From Planctomycetota bacterium (GTDB taxonomy: Bacteria; Planctomycetota; Planctomycetia; Pirellulales; UBA1268), in the NCBI GenBank assembly GCA_027622795.1, contig JAQBZA010000053.1, positions 1 through 12,553 on the forward strand: DNA of 12,553 nt. The letters are read 5' to 3'. Positions 1 to 6,966 of this stretch are shown one piece after another. A program made the translations under genes and the position numbers. Positions within the stretch are counted from its first letter, which is position 1. Each line of letters starts with the position of its first letter. Under the pieces are notes generated by a model that was given only the letters and a program-made list of their open reading frames with translations, was not told the origin of the DNA and did not search any database.

Positions 1-1
1 C

Positions 2-568
2 TGGGCTTCCATGGTGGTCTACACCGTGGTGACCGTGGCCTTTTATCTGCTTGGCGCGGCCACGCTCGGCCGCCTCGGCCTGCTCCCCGAAGGAGACGAA
101 ATGGTGCGGTCCTTGGGCGCGATGTATGCCCCCGTGTTTGGTGATTGGGCGGCCAACGTTTTTCTCGGCGGTGCCTTCTGCGTGCTGTATTCCACGCTGT
201 TCGCGGCCGCCGATGGCAACTCGCGGATCGTGGCCGATGGCCTCGTATTGGCCGGCTTCATCCCCGGCGATGACCCGTCGCGGAAACGCTGGACGAAACG
301 AGTCGCGGTCGCCTGGCCGCTGGTGGCGCTCGTGCTCGCGCTGGCGATCCGAGCGCCGGTGGCGATGGTGCTCGCCAGCGGCATGGCCCAGGCGATCATG
401 CTCGCGGCGCTAGGCGTGTCGGTGCTGTTCTTCCGCTACCGCGATGCCGATCCGCGGCTGGTGCCGTCGCGGTGGTGGGACGCCCTCCTGTGGGTCTCAT
501 CGCTCGGCTTCCTGATCGTTGGGGCGTGGACGGTCTGGCAGAAGGCCGCCGACTTGATCGCGAAGTGA
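2..568 (+). CDS. Nramp-like divalent metal transporter, C-terminal part (5' truncated by window edge)
   Basis: The reading frame is open from base 2 (Trp-Ala-Ser before the first Met at base 11) to TGA at 566-568, so the gene starts upstream of the window. The visible 188 residues are mostly hydrophobic. Membrane segments lie, in residues counted from the Met at base 11, at about 1-20, 45-66, 97-114, 118-140 and 155-175. They are joined by short loops, one of them charged around DPSRKRWTKR. The stretch LYSTLFAAADGNSR resembles the late membrane helices of planctomycete Nramp-family proteins, which import Mn2+/Fe2+ with protons across the inner membrane. The metal-binding helices 1 and 6 would lie outside the window, so substrate cannot be judged. 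Nramp is my best match; another APC-fold transporter is possible. No terminator is obvious, but a palindromic element begins 25 bp after the stop. Confidence 0.65.
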   Translation, partial: WASMVVYTVVTVAFYLLGAATLGRLGLLPEGDEMVRSLGAMYAPVFGDWAANVFLGGAFCVLYSTLFAAADGNSRIVADGLVLAGFIPGDDPSRKRWTKRVAVAWPLVALVLALAIRAPVAMVLASGMAQAIMLAALGVSVLFFRYRDADPRLVPSRWWDALLWVSSLGFLIVGAWTVWQKAADLIAK

Positions 569-593
569 CGCGGGGCCGAGCACGTGAGGCTCC

Positions 594-722
594 GGGTTGC
601 CCGTGTCCTCTCGCCGGACGTTCGCTCAGGGCTTCCTGCCCTTCGCTCACTGCGGTGGAACCTTCGCTTCGCAATCCTTGCTCCGCTCGCTTCCACAGCC
701 CGCTCGAAGGCACGGGCAACCC
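594..722. repeat. 129-bp palindromic intergenic element with 12-bp perfect terminal inverted repeats (MITE/REP-like)
   Basis: The ends GGGTTGCCCGTG (594-605) and CACGGGCAACCC (711-722) are perfect reverse complements. Inside are further nested inverted pairs: AGGGC/GCCCT around a 5-nt loop (628-642) and GTGGAA/TTCCAC (655-660 and 691-696). The octamer TTCGCTCA also occurs twice (621 and 644). No coding frame is credible here. The architecture resembles non-autonomous miniature elements or REP-like sequences. I see no clear target-site duplication and no second copy in this window. It lies between the 3' ends of two convergent genes, where it could also act as a transcription barrier. Confidence 0.6.
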
Positions 723-734
723 CTCGCTGAGGCA

Positions 735-998
735 CTATTCGGCGAGATCGTCGAGTTCGACGAGGACGGGCTCGGCGAACTCGTCGAGCGGTTTGTCGGA
801 GTCTGCATCAGAGTCGGTGCCGCGGACGTAGGCGAGCAGTGAGTTTTTCTCACTCTCGGAAATCTCGGCGTGGAGATAGCCGTCGACAATCTCCACGACC
901 GGCGGCATGGTCGATTCCGAAGCAGTGAGGTCACCGCCTGCCAGTTGGCGTCGGCGGACGTAGCGCTCGCAGAGTTCCAGAAGTTCTTCCCGCTCCAT
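735..998 (-). CDS. Small acidic hypothetical protein (87 aa)
   Basis: The ATG at 998 was chosen because GGGAGGTG lies just upstream on the minus strand (plus-strand positions about 1003-1010), a strong and well-spaced ribosome-binding site. The frame stays open 36 bases further upstream, but the extension has no such site. The protein begins MEREELLELCERYVRRRQL, a charged amphipathic helix. A central part (about residues 30-55, PPVVEIVDGYLHAEISESE) and a very acidic tail rich in Asp and Glu follow. There is no signal peptide or membrane segment, so it is presumably cytoplasmic. I recognise no family. It stands alone on this strand between a palindromic element and tRNA-Arg. The good ribosome-binding site and non-random composition support a real gene; function unknown. 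Confidence 0.6.
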   Translation of the reverse strand: MEREELLELCERYVRRRQLAGGDLTASESTMPPVVEIVDGYLHAEISESEKNSLLAYVRGTDSDADSDKPLDEFAEPVLVELDDLAE

Positions 999-1118
999 TG
1001 GCCACCTCCCTAAGTCCGGCATTTGGCTGCCCAACCGCTGCTGAGCCGGTTCAAGGAGTATGTACGCGGCTCGTGAGGATATGGTTCGAAAGCGGGGGAT
1101 TTTGGAAATCCGTCAGAT

Positions 1119-1192
1119 TACGCCCGGCTGGACTCGAACCAGCGACCCTGGGATTAGAAATCCCATGCTCTATCCAACTGAGCTACGGGCGC
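1119..1192 (-). tRNA. tRNA-Arg (anticodon TCT)
   Basis: The minus strand folds into a full cloverleaf. The 7-bp acceptor stem pairs GCGCCCG with CGGGCGT (first pair G-U), and the D-arm is GCTC...GAGC. The anticodon stem is TGGGA/TCCCA with loop TTTCTAA, giving anticodon TCT. The T-arm is GCTGG-TTCGAGT-CCAGC, followed by discriminator A73. CCA is not encoded, so it must be added by a nucleotidyltransferase. The anticodon reads AGA/AGG codons, which should be rare in a GC-rich genome. A six-base inverted repeat (GGATTT/AAATCC, 1097-1111) lies eight bases past the 3' end. Confidence 0.97.
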
Positions 1193-1201
1193 GTGTGGTC
1201 T

Positions 1202-1230
1202 ATTGTGGTGTGGGATCTGGCCACTGCCAA
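1202..1230 (-). promoter_or_regulatory. Putative sigma70-type promoter for tRNA-Arg
   Basis: On the minus strand TTGGCA (1225-1230) is followed after exactly 17 bases by CACAAT (1202-1207). These match the housekeeping consensus at 5/6 and 4/6 positions. Transcription would begin two to three bases ahead of the mature tRNA 5' end at 1192, a typical short leader. This is inferred from sequence only. Confidence 0.4.
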
Positions 1231-1263
1231 ACGAGTTCCCTTCATACCCTGCCCTGAGGCGTC

Positions 1264-1761
1264 ATGCATCCCGCGGCTCTTTCCTCCAATGCCCTGCTCG
1301 CCCAATGCCAGGAGACCCGTACGAAGCGATCTGGCCCGGGAGGTCAGCACCGGAACAAGACCGAAACGGCCGTCGTGCTCACGCACCTGCCCACCGGGAT
1401 CACCGCTGAGGCTTGCGAGCGGCGCTCGCAGGCGGAAAACCGCCGCGTGGCCCTCTGGCGGCTGCGATTGCGGCTGGCCCTTGAGCACCGCCTCCCACCC
1501 GATCCAGACGGTGCCTCAACGCTCTGGAAGGCTCGCAGCCGAGGCGGGCGGCTTACGGTGAGCCCCGAGCACGGTGATTACCCGCCGCTTGTCGCGGAGG
1601 CTCTCGATCGTCTGGCCGCGGTGCAAGGAGACGTGCCCTCAGCCGCCGACCACCTCGGGGTGACGGCCACCCAGTTCGTCAGGCTCTTCAAGAAAAAGCC
1701 CGCCGCTTGGACTGCCCTCGCCACCCTTCGCAGCCGACACAGCCTGCCTCCGCTGAAATGA
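1264..1761 (+). CDS. Peptide chain release factor-like protein: GGQ domain plus HTH-like C-terminus
   Basis: 165 residues. The catalytic release-factor motif is intact: GPGGQ with Gly26-Gly27-Gln28, followed by HRNKTETAV, THLPTGI and the ERRSQAENRR segment typical of RF-1 domain 3. The GGQ glutamine positions water for hydrolysis of peptidyl-tRNA ester bonds in the ribosome. Codon-recognition domains 2 and 4 are absent, so it should not be a standard RF1/RF2. It is closer to the ArfB/MTRFR ribosome-rescue class, but without an obvious long basic tail. Instead residues about 105-160 form predicted helices with an AADHLGVTATQFVRLFKK stretch that looks like a helix-turn-helix. The ATG at 1264 follows a weak TGAGG. 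It lies 33 bp upstream of the MgtE gene and may be co-transcribed with it. The rescue role is inference. Confidence 0.8.
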   Translation: MHPAALSSNALLAQCQETRTKRSGPGGQHRNKTETAVVLTHLPTGITAEACERRSQAENRRVALWRLRLRLALEHRLPPDPDGASTLWKARSRGGRLTVSPEHGDYPPLVAEALDRLAAVQGDVPSAADHLGVTATQFVRLFKKKPAAWTALATLRSRHSLPPLK

Positions 1762-1794
1762 TCCTGTCGAAAACGCTATGCTCTGCCGCTCGCC

Positions 1795-2790
1795 ATGCCC
1801 ACCTCAACTGCTCCCACCTCGCACCTCAACGATTCGGTCACGCAGCACATGCGGACCGACCTGGCCAGAGTACGGGTCGACCAGACGGTGGGTCAGGCGA
1901 TTGCCGCCTCCCGAGCCGGGCCGCCTGAAGGAAGAATCATCTACTTCTATGCGGTCGATGATCAGGGGCGACTGGAGGGTGTGGTGCCCACGCGAAGGCT
2001 GCTCCTCAGCGATGATGCCACGCCGATCCGTGACATCATGGTGCAGAAGGTGATCACTATTCCGGCTTCGGCTTCAGTGCTTGAAGCATGCGAGTTTTTT
2101 CTGCTCCATCGACTGCTGGCCTTTCCGATTCTTGACGAGGAGCGGCGGCTACTCGGCATCGTCGATGTTGATCTCTATACTGACGAACTGGCCGATCTGG
2201 ATCGGCGGGAAGACACCGACGACCTGTTCCAACTCATCGGCGTCCACTTTCAGGAGTCGCAGCAAGGGTCATCGCTGGCGGCCTTTCGCAGCCGCTTTCC
2301 CTGGCTGATCACCAACATCGCCGGCGGGATCGTAGCGGCATTTCTGTCGGGGTTTTTTCAGGCGGAACTCGAGCAGGCGGTGTCGCTGGCGCTATTCATT
2401 CCGGTCGTTCTGGCGTTGGCCGAGAGTGTGAGCATTCAGTCGGTGAGCCTGTCGTTGCAGATGCTACACAACCGGCAACCCACGCTGGCGGGGCTCACCC
2501 GTTCGCTTCGCGTGGAGTCGCTCACGGGAATCCTCCTCGGCTCTGCAAGCGCGGCCGCCGTGGCGCTTGTCGCGTACCTTTGGCTGGGCGACGCGATGCT
2601 CGTCGCCTGCCTGCTCGGAGGCATTGCCGGTGGTGTGGCCTGCGCAGCCCTCATCGGCGTCGCAATGCCAAATGTGCTTCGGCTTTTCAACCGCGAGCCT
2701 CAGGTCGCCGCGGGGCCAGTCGCCCTCGCTGCGACCGATATGCTTACGCTAACCATCTATTTTTCACTCGCCCGTTGGCTGATGTCTTAA
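1795..2790 (+). CDS. MgtE-like magnesium transporter, N-domain-less form (CBS pair plus MgtE membrane domain)
   Basis: 331 residues. Two CBS domains (about 15-75 and 76-130) are followed by a connecting, plug-like helix (about 140-165) and five membrane helices (about 169-190, 195-222, 241-263, 267-292 and 308-329). Family landmarks include FPW at the start of helix 1, MPNVLRLFNREP-x-AAGPVA before helix 5, and Asp315, which aligns by eye with the Mg2+-binding aspartate of Thermus MgtE. MgtE is a homodimeric Mg2+ channel of the inner membrane, gated by Mg2+ bound to its cytoplasmic domains. Two oddities stand out. The superhelical N-domain is missing, and the usual GGNxGxQ of helix 2 reads AESVSIQ, keeping only the Gln. 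No Shine-Dalgarno is visible before ATG 1795; Met19 (base 1849) is an alternative start. The protein is well short of the roughly 450-residue canonical form. Confidence 0.85.
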   Translation: MPTSTAPTSHLNDSVTQHMRTDLARVRVDQTVGQAIAASRAGPPEGRIIYFYAVDDQGRLEGVVPTRRLLLSDDATPIRDIMVQKVITIPASASVLEACEFFLLHRLLAFPILDEERRLLGIVDVDLYTDELADLDRREDTDDLFQLIGVHFQESQQGSSLAAFRSRFPWLITNIAGGIVAAFLSGFFQAELEQAVSLALFIPVVLALAESVSIQSVSLSLQMLHNRQPTLAGLTRSLRVESLTGILLGSASAAAVALVAYLWLGDAMLVACLLGGIAGGVACAALIGVAMPNVLRLFNREPQVAAGPVALAATDMLTLTIYFSLARWLMS

Positions 2791-2822
2791 ACGTCATGCT
2801 GAAGCGACTCACCGTCCACGCG

Positions 2823-2852
2823 TTGACCCTGTGGGGAAAACGGTGGTAGTGT
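2823..2852 (+). promoter_or_regulatory. Putative sigma70-type promoter for the Ser/Thr kinase gene (predicted leaderless transcript)
   Basis: TTGACC (2823-2828) is separated by 18 bases from TAGTGT (2847-2852). The -10 box ends seven bases before the kinase ATG at 2860, so transcription would start at or next to the start codon. The absence of a good ribosome-binding site there agrees with this. Prediction only. Confidence 0.4.
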
Positions 2853-2859
2853 CTTCAGT

Positions 2860-5046
2860 ATGGAATTCTCTTCGCCGTCGGTATCGCCAGACGCCTCCAG
2901 TGGGGAGGGGCGTGATGCCACGTTCATTTCGGTACGGGCAGCGGACGGTGTGGGCCGGCCAGCCACCATGGCCGAGTTGGGCCGATCAATGGAAGGCCGC
3001 GCACTCGGGCCCTATCGCCTGCTCGAGTTTGTTGGTGGCGGTGGTATGGGAGTTGTTTTTCGGGCACTCGATTCCACGCTTGATCGCATTGTTGCTGTGA
3101 AGGTGTTATCACGGCAGCAATCCTCGGATCAGGAGATGCTCAAGCGGTTTCGCAACGAGGCTCAATCAGCAGCACGGCTTGATCATGAGAACATCGGCCG
3201 TGTGCACGCGGTCGGCTCGGACGACGGCTGGCACTACATTGTCTTCGAATACATCGAGGGCACGAATCTTCGGGACGTAATTGCCCGGTCTGGTCCATTT
3301 GATCTGTCACGAACCATCGACGTGACCGTGCAGCTGGCCGACGCTTTGGAACACGCCTCGCAACGCGACGTGGTGCATCGTGACATTAAGCCCTCAAACA
3401 TCATCATTACGCCGACTGGTCGTGCGCGGATCGTCGATATGGGTCTGGCGCGGCTCCATCAGGTGGCCGACGACAATGACCTCACAGCTAGTGGGATGAC
3501 GCTCGGCACGTTTGATTACATTTCGCCAGAACAGGCTCGCGATCCCCGTGAGGCCGACGTCCGCAGTGACCTGTATTCGCTGGGCTGCACTATTTTTTTC
3601 ATGTTGGCTGGGAGACCGCCATTCGCCGATGGCACGATGGTGCAAAAACTTCTGCAGCATCAACAGGATGAACCACCGGCCATTGAGACACTGCGTCCAG
3701 ACATACCACGTCAGTTTGGCGAGATCATCCGCCGCTTGATGCGGAAGGATCCCCGCGAGCGATATCAGAGGCCTGCCGAACTGGTAGCTGATGTCTTGGA
3801 GTGTGCCGACGACCTGGGCATTGAGCTTTCGGGGCCGCGACCTACTGTCGCGCCGCTACCGGGGCCACAACGCTACCGCGTCCGGAATCACTTGCCCTGG
3901 CTGGTGCCGGTAGCCTTGTTTGCGGCGACGGTATTCATGCTGAGGATTTGGCCACCGGGAGGTGATTCAGGTGATGAAAAGTCAACGGTTCCATCCTCCA
4001 CGCTGCTGTCTGACGGATCGGCCTCCTACGGCTTGTGGCGTGTGATGGACACCCCGGAATCGGATATGCAAAAGGCATCACTCGCGGAAGCTATCCAATC
4101 AGCATCTGACGGTGACCACATTGAGTTGGCCTACTCAGGAGTGCACGACGAGCCGCCTTTTGTTTTGGTTGGGAAGCGACTTACGATTCGGGCAGCAGAA
4201 GGGTGGCGCCCCGGCATTCGCTTTACGGGAGGCTTGCCTGTAACCACCGATTCCTCCTCTGGGCAATCCCCTGATGCACCAACGGTGCGGGAGGCAGCCT
4301 GTTTTCTTGACAGTTCTGTCCTGCGACTGGACGGCGTGTTTGTGTTGGTCACGACGCCACCGCGTGGTGCAACCAAAGCCACAAGCTTGTTCGTATTGAA
4401 GGGCGCATCTCGGCTTGAATGCAGTAATGGCCGACTACAGATGCTGCGAGGCTTTGATGTTGGGTCGGGGGACAGCATACTTCGGGATGGCTTCGAGGAG
4501 GATGCCTTCGTGGAGGTCATGACTTCGGCTGACGGCGAAAAGCAAACCGAGGCCAGCGAAATCCGGATTGTGGCAAGCACAGTGGAAGGCGAAGCCAATT
4601 TTCTTGAAGTTTCGTCAGCGGTGACAATTGATATCGCCTGGAGCAACAGCACTCTGACCGATGCCCTGCGATTTGCTGCCGTGAAAGGGTCTGAATCGGG
4701 TGCGGGCGTTGAGCCTGAAATCAAGGCACGACTCAGCGGCAGCCAGTTCGAGTGCAACGAAGCCTTTGCCAGCCTCCGAGACTCGGTTTCCGGGCCACTT
4801 CTGCCCGTGCTCGTAATCGTTGCTGAGGCATCTCGGTTTCGGATTCCCAACGGTGGGGCACTGCTCGAGCAATCCGGGGTCAGCGATCCCGAGGCCTACC
4901 GCGCGGCGATCGACTGGTTCGACCGTGGGAGCCAGTACCAGGGGAGCCCAATTTTTCGCCGCATCGACGGAGCGGCCGAACGCATTGAGATTGACTATGC
5001 GTCCGCCGCACAGGACATGGACTATCGGGCAGCCGGGGGAGAGTAA
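2860..5046 (+). CDS. PknB-type Ser/Thr protein kinase with one membrane helix and a large extracytoplasmic domain
   Basis: 728 residues. After a 50-residue lead comes a kinase domain (about 52-315). It has a Gly-rich loop VGGGGMGVVF (58-67), catalytic Lys81 (AVKVL), HRDIKPSN with Asp175 and Asn180, a metal-binding triplet DMG (193-195) where DFG is usual, SPE (222-224) and the DLYSLG segment. All catalytic residues are present, so it should be active. One hydrophobic helix (about 345-363) anchors it in the inner membrane, placing residues 365-728 outside. That part starts with a linker and then has a pattern (SLAEAIQSASDGDHIELAYSG, later LTIRAA, FVLVGK) that suggests parallel beta-helix sheets; I cannot name the family. 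It probably senses an envelope signal and phosphorylates cytoplasmic proteins. ATG 2860 has no clear ribosome-binding site. Met37 and Met44 are later in-frame alternatives, but a promoter abuts 2860. Confidence 0.9.
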   Translation: MEFSSPSVSPDASSGEGRDATFISVRAADGVGRPATMAELGRSMEGRALGPYRLLEFVGGGGMGVVFRALDSTLDRIVAVKVLSRQQSSDQEMLKRFRNEAQSAARLDHENIGRVHAVGSDDGWHYIVFEYIEGTNLRDVIARSGPFDLSRTIDVTVQLADALEHASQRDVVHRDIKPSNIIITPTGRARIVDMGLARLHQVADDNDLTASGMTLGTFDYISPEQARDPREADVRSDLYSLGCTIFFMLAGRPPFADGTMVQKLLQHQQDEPPAIETLRPDIPRQFGEIIRRLMRKDPRERYQRPAELVADVLECADDLGIELSGPRPTVAPLPGPQRYRVRNHLPWLVPVALFAATVFMLRIWPPGGDSGDEKSTVPSSTLLSDGSASYGLWRVMDTPESDMQKASLAEAIQSASDGDHIELAYSGVHDEPPFVLVGKRLTIRAAEGWRPGIRFTGGLPVTTDSSSGQSPDAPTVREAACFLDSSVLRLDGVFVLVTTPPRGATKATSLFVLKGASRLECSNGRLQMLRGFDVGSGDSILRDGFEEDAFVEVMTSADGEKQTEASEIRIVASTVEGEANFLEVSSAVTIDIAWSNSTLTDALRFAAVKGSESGAGVEPEIKARLSGSQFECNEAFASLRDSVSGPLLPVLVIVAEASRFRIPNGGALLEQSGVSDPEAYRAAIDWFDRGSQYQGSPIFRRIDGAAERIEIDYASAAQDMDYRAAGGE

Positions 5047-5221
5047 GGGAAGCAGGAAACTGTTGATGGCCGCACCGTGCGCTGAAAAGGCCTTATTTCA
5101 GGGCGGCCGGATTCAGATGATGTTCCTTGACTCCGGTGAAGCCGCACGCTCTCATTACGACTGTCCGGAGGGCAGGATGTTGATTTGAATTGCCCGTCAA
5201 TAGAAACCGTGGAGGCTTCGC

Positions 5222-5599
5222 ATGATCCGAAGAAATCTGGCTGGAGCGATGAGTGTTGTTGTTGTCGTTGCTGCAGCGGCTTGGGGAACGCAGGCATTTG
5301 CAATCAAGCAGTTTGCCGATGAGTTTAAGGCGGTCTACGTGAAGGATGGTTCTCCTCTTGCTGCCGAGGTGGAGAAAGCCAAGTGCAACGTTTGCCACGT
5401 AGGCAAGAGCAAGAAAGACCGCAACGCCTATGGCCAAGCTCTGGCTGAATTACTTGACAAGAAGGAAGACAAGGAAAACAAAGAGAAAATTCGTCAGGCC
5501 CTTGAGACGGTCGCGTCCATGCCGAGTGCTGGTGCTGGCTCGCCCACGTTCGGTGATTTGATCAAGGAAGGCAAGCTGCCCGGCGGCCCCGTCGAGTGA
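5222..5599 (+). CDS. Secreted monohaem c-type cytochrome-like protein
   Basis: 125 residues. The ATG at 5222 is fixed by GGAGG (5211-5215), six bases upstream. A Sec signal peptide is clear: MIRR, a hydrophobic core (about 7-21), then likely cleavage after AFA (27). The mature part has one haem-attachment motif CNVCH (Cys55, Cys58, His59). A helix rich in Lys, Asp and Glu (77-92) follows, then TVASMPSAG, whose Met100 is the best candidate distal haem ligand. The protein is presumably periplasmic and may carry electrons, but its partners are not encoded nearby. The fold is short compared with class I cytochromes. It starts 175 bp after the kinase gene and ends 7 bp before the convergent HD gene, with a strong hairpin just beyond the stop. 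Confidence 0.82.
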   Translation: MIRRNLAGAMSVVVVVAAAAWGTQAFAIKQFADEFKAVYVKDGSPLAAEVEKAKCNVCHVGKSKKDRNAYGQALAELLDKKEDKENKEKIRQALETVASMPSAGAGSPTFGDLIKEGKLPGGPVE

Positions 5600-5606
5600 G
5601 TCGACC

Positions 5607-6956
5607 TCAACTGCTTGCGGCCTCGAGGACAAGTTCCTCGAGGCCGGGGCAGTTCGAAAGAATGATGGCCTGATCGGCTGGAGCGAAAACCCGCACTCTT
5701 TTCACGACGTCATCGAATTGATGATGGGCTAAGCTTCGAACAAGAGGCGAGCGGTCGGTCAGAGGAACCCAGTTCCACTCATTTTCACCTTGCCGTGCGA
5801 CGGGTTCTCGCATTTGAATTCTGAACTCAATTTCTCGTTCAGCGGGAGGCGCGTCGATCAGCAAAAGATCTGGATCGATGGAGTGTCCTGTTCGTACGCT
5901 GGCCAAATCGGCGAGGCGACGAGCCATTGCCACAAGTTGGTCGTATTTGCGACCGGCGATGGCGGCATGAATCTGGGCGTGTCGGAGGGGGTCGAACGTG
6001 ATGACCCGCTTATGGAGTTGTCGGCGTGGCCCAAAAAGTCCAGTGATGAGGGAAGCGGCAGGAGTGTCACGTGCAGCGACGTTGGCCCAACTGATGAATG
6101 AGGAGTCATTGAATCGAATGAGTTCGTCAGGCACTACGGCGGGCCGCAGAACCCAGACCGCTCGTTGGAGCATGGCTGTTGCCGACCGCACGGCATGGTG
6201 CCAATACACCTCACTAAACATCACAGAGCGTGCTACGACGAGGAGTTCGGCCGCTGTGCGGCCCTTCTCTGTAATCGCCAGTGCCGTGCCGTTCGCATCG
6301 AGGCAAAGGCTGGAAAGAAGCCGCTCTTGGTCAAAATGATTGCCGTAGGGAACGCCAGCATGCAGGCTGTCGCGTGCCAAATAGTCCATTTTATCGACGT
6401 CAATCGGGCCGGAAAGGAGTGATTGCAGTATCTTGGCCGCCGGATCATCGGCCGAGCCTGTGACGAGAGCGGCGACGCGTGCCGGTTGAAGCTCCCACTG
6501 CGTCCGCAGAATCTCACCAATCTCTCCATCGGTAACATAGTCCGGTAGCAGTTTCTCGTGCTTGGGCAACTCGGCAAGTTGCATGTCTTCGATGGGATGG
6601 CAAAACGCCCAGTGGCCAACGTCATGCAGCAGTGCTGCCGCAAGAAAGGCCGCGGCATCATCTGGGTTGACAGTCTGACGAAAGCGTGCGTCATGTTGGA
6701 GTCGCACGAGAAACTCGAGGGCCAACCGATAGACACCAAGTGAATGCTCAAAACGAGAATGGGAAGCACCGGGATAGACAAGTGCGACCAGCCCCAATTG
6801 GCTGATTCCGGAAAGTCTATGGAAGTCCGCTGAATCAACAATCGCTTTCACCCGCGGTGAGAGCGGCACCGTTACCCCGGGAGGAATGCGGATGCCCGTT
6901 GCAGCGGTATCGCGTGTGGCAAGTTCGGGCACAGCGGCCGCGAGCATGGTGGTCAT
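5607..6956 (-). CDS. HD-domain phosphohydrolase (dGTPase/SAMHD1-like, YdhJ type)
   Basis: 449 residues from ATG 6956. The metal-binding HD constellation is complete: His71 in SRFEHSLGV, His111-Asp112 in LLHDVGHWAFCH, and Asp187 in GPIDVDKMDYLARDSLHAG. These flank a helical fold typical of the COG1078 group related to dNTP triphosphohydrolases. Members hydrolyse dNTPs or other phosphorylated nucleotides in the cytoplasm; the true substrate here is unknown. The frame is open a further 95 codons upstream, but those overlap the zinc-ribbon gene in another frame and lack HD-family character. The start was therefore placed after that gene's stop, giving a 10-bp gap. Another ATG lies at 6947, and no ribosome-binding site is convincing at either, so coupling to the upstream gene is likely. 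The last codons (Gly-Leu-Glu-Glu-Leu-Val-Leu-Glu-Ala) sit on an 11-bp inverted repeat. Confidence 0.88.
   Translation of the reverse strand: MTTMLAAAVPELATRDTAATGIRIPPGVTVPLSPRVKAIVDSADFHRLSGISQLGLVALVYPGASHSRFEHSLGVYRLALEFLVRLQHDARFRQTVNPDDAAAFLAAALLHDVGHWAFCHPIEDMQLAELPKHEKLLPDYVTDGEIGEILRTQWELQPARVAALVTGSADDPAAKILQSLLSGPIDVDKMDYLARDSLHAGVPYGNHFDQERLLSSLCLDANGTALAITEKGRTAAELLVVARSVMFSEVYWHHAVRSATAMLQRAVWVLRPAVVPDELIRFNDSSFISWANVAARDTPAASLITGLFGPRRQLHKRVITFDPLRHAQIHAAIAGRKYDQLVAMARRLADLASVRTGHSIDPDLLLIDAPPAEREIEFRIQMREPVARQGENEWNWVPLTDRSPLVRSLAHHQFDDVVKRVRVFAPADQAIILSNCPGLEELVLEAASS
5619..5645. terminator. Strong hairpin between convergent genes, inside the HD gene 3' end
   Basis: GGCCTCGAGGA (5619-5629) and TCCTCGAGGCC (5635-5645) form a perfect 11-bp stem with a 5-base loop. 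It starts 20 bases past the cytochrome stop and lies within the last codons of the opposing HD gene. No U-tract follows on either strand, so a classical intrinsic terminator is not certain; an RNA end-stabiliser or polymerase block is possible. Confidence 0.5.
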
Positions 6957-6966
6957 ATGGCACGGT

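Noticed and set aside
998..1561. Plus-strand frame with an RPAGLEPATLGLEIPCS-type stretch
   Set aside because: This is the well-known false protein made by translating across a tRNA gene on the opposite strand (tRNA-Arg). It also overlaps the release-factor-like gene.
4131..4850. Minus-strand 239-codon frame inside the kinase gene
   Set aside because: It is a shadow of the kinase C-terminal region, Ser/Arg-rich and lacking any motif or ribosome-binding site.
5082..5101. CTGAAA/TTTCAG inverted repeat after the kinase gene
   Set aside because: Only six pairs with an 8-base loop and no T-run. It is too weak to call a terminator.
6233..6841. Minus-strand 202-codon frame within the HD gene
   Set aside because: It is an alternate frame of the HD coding region, without family features.
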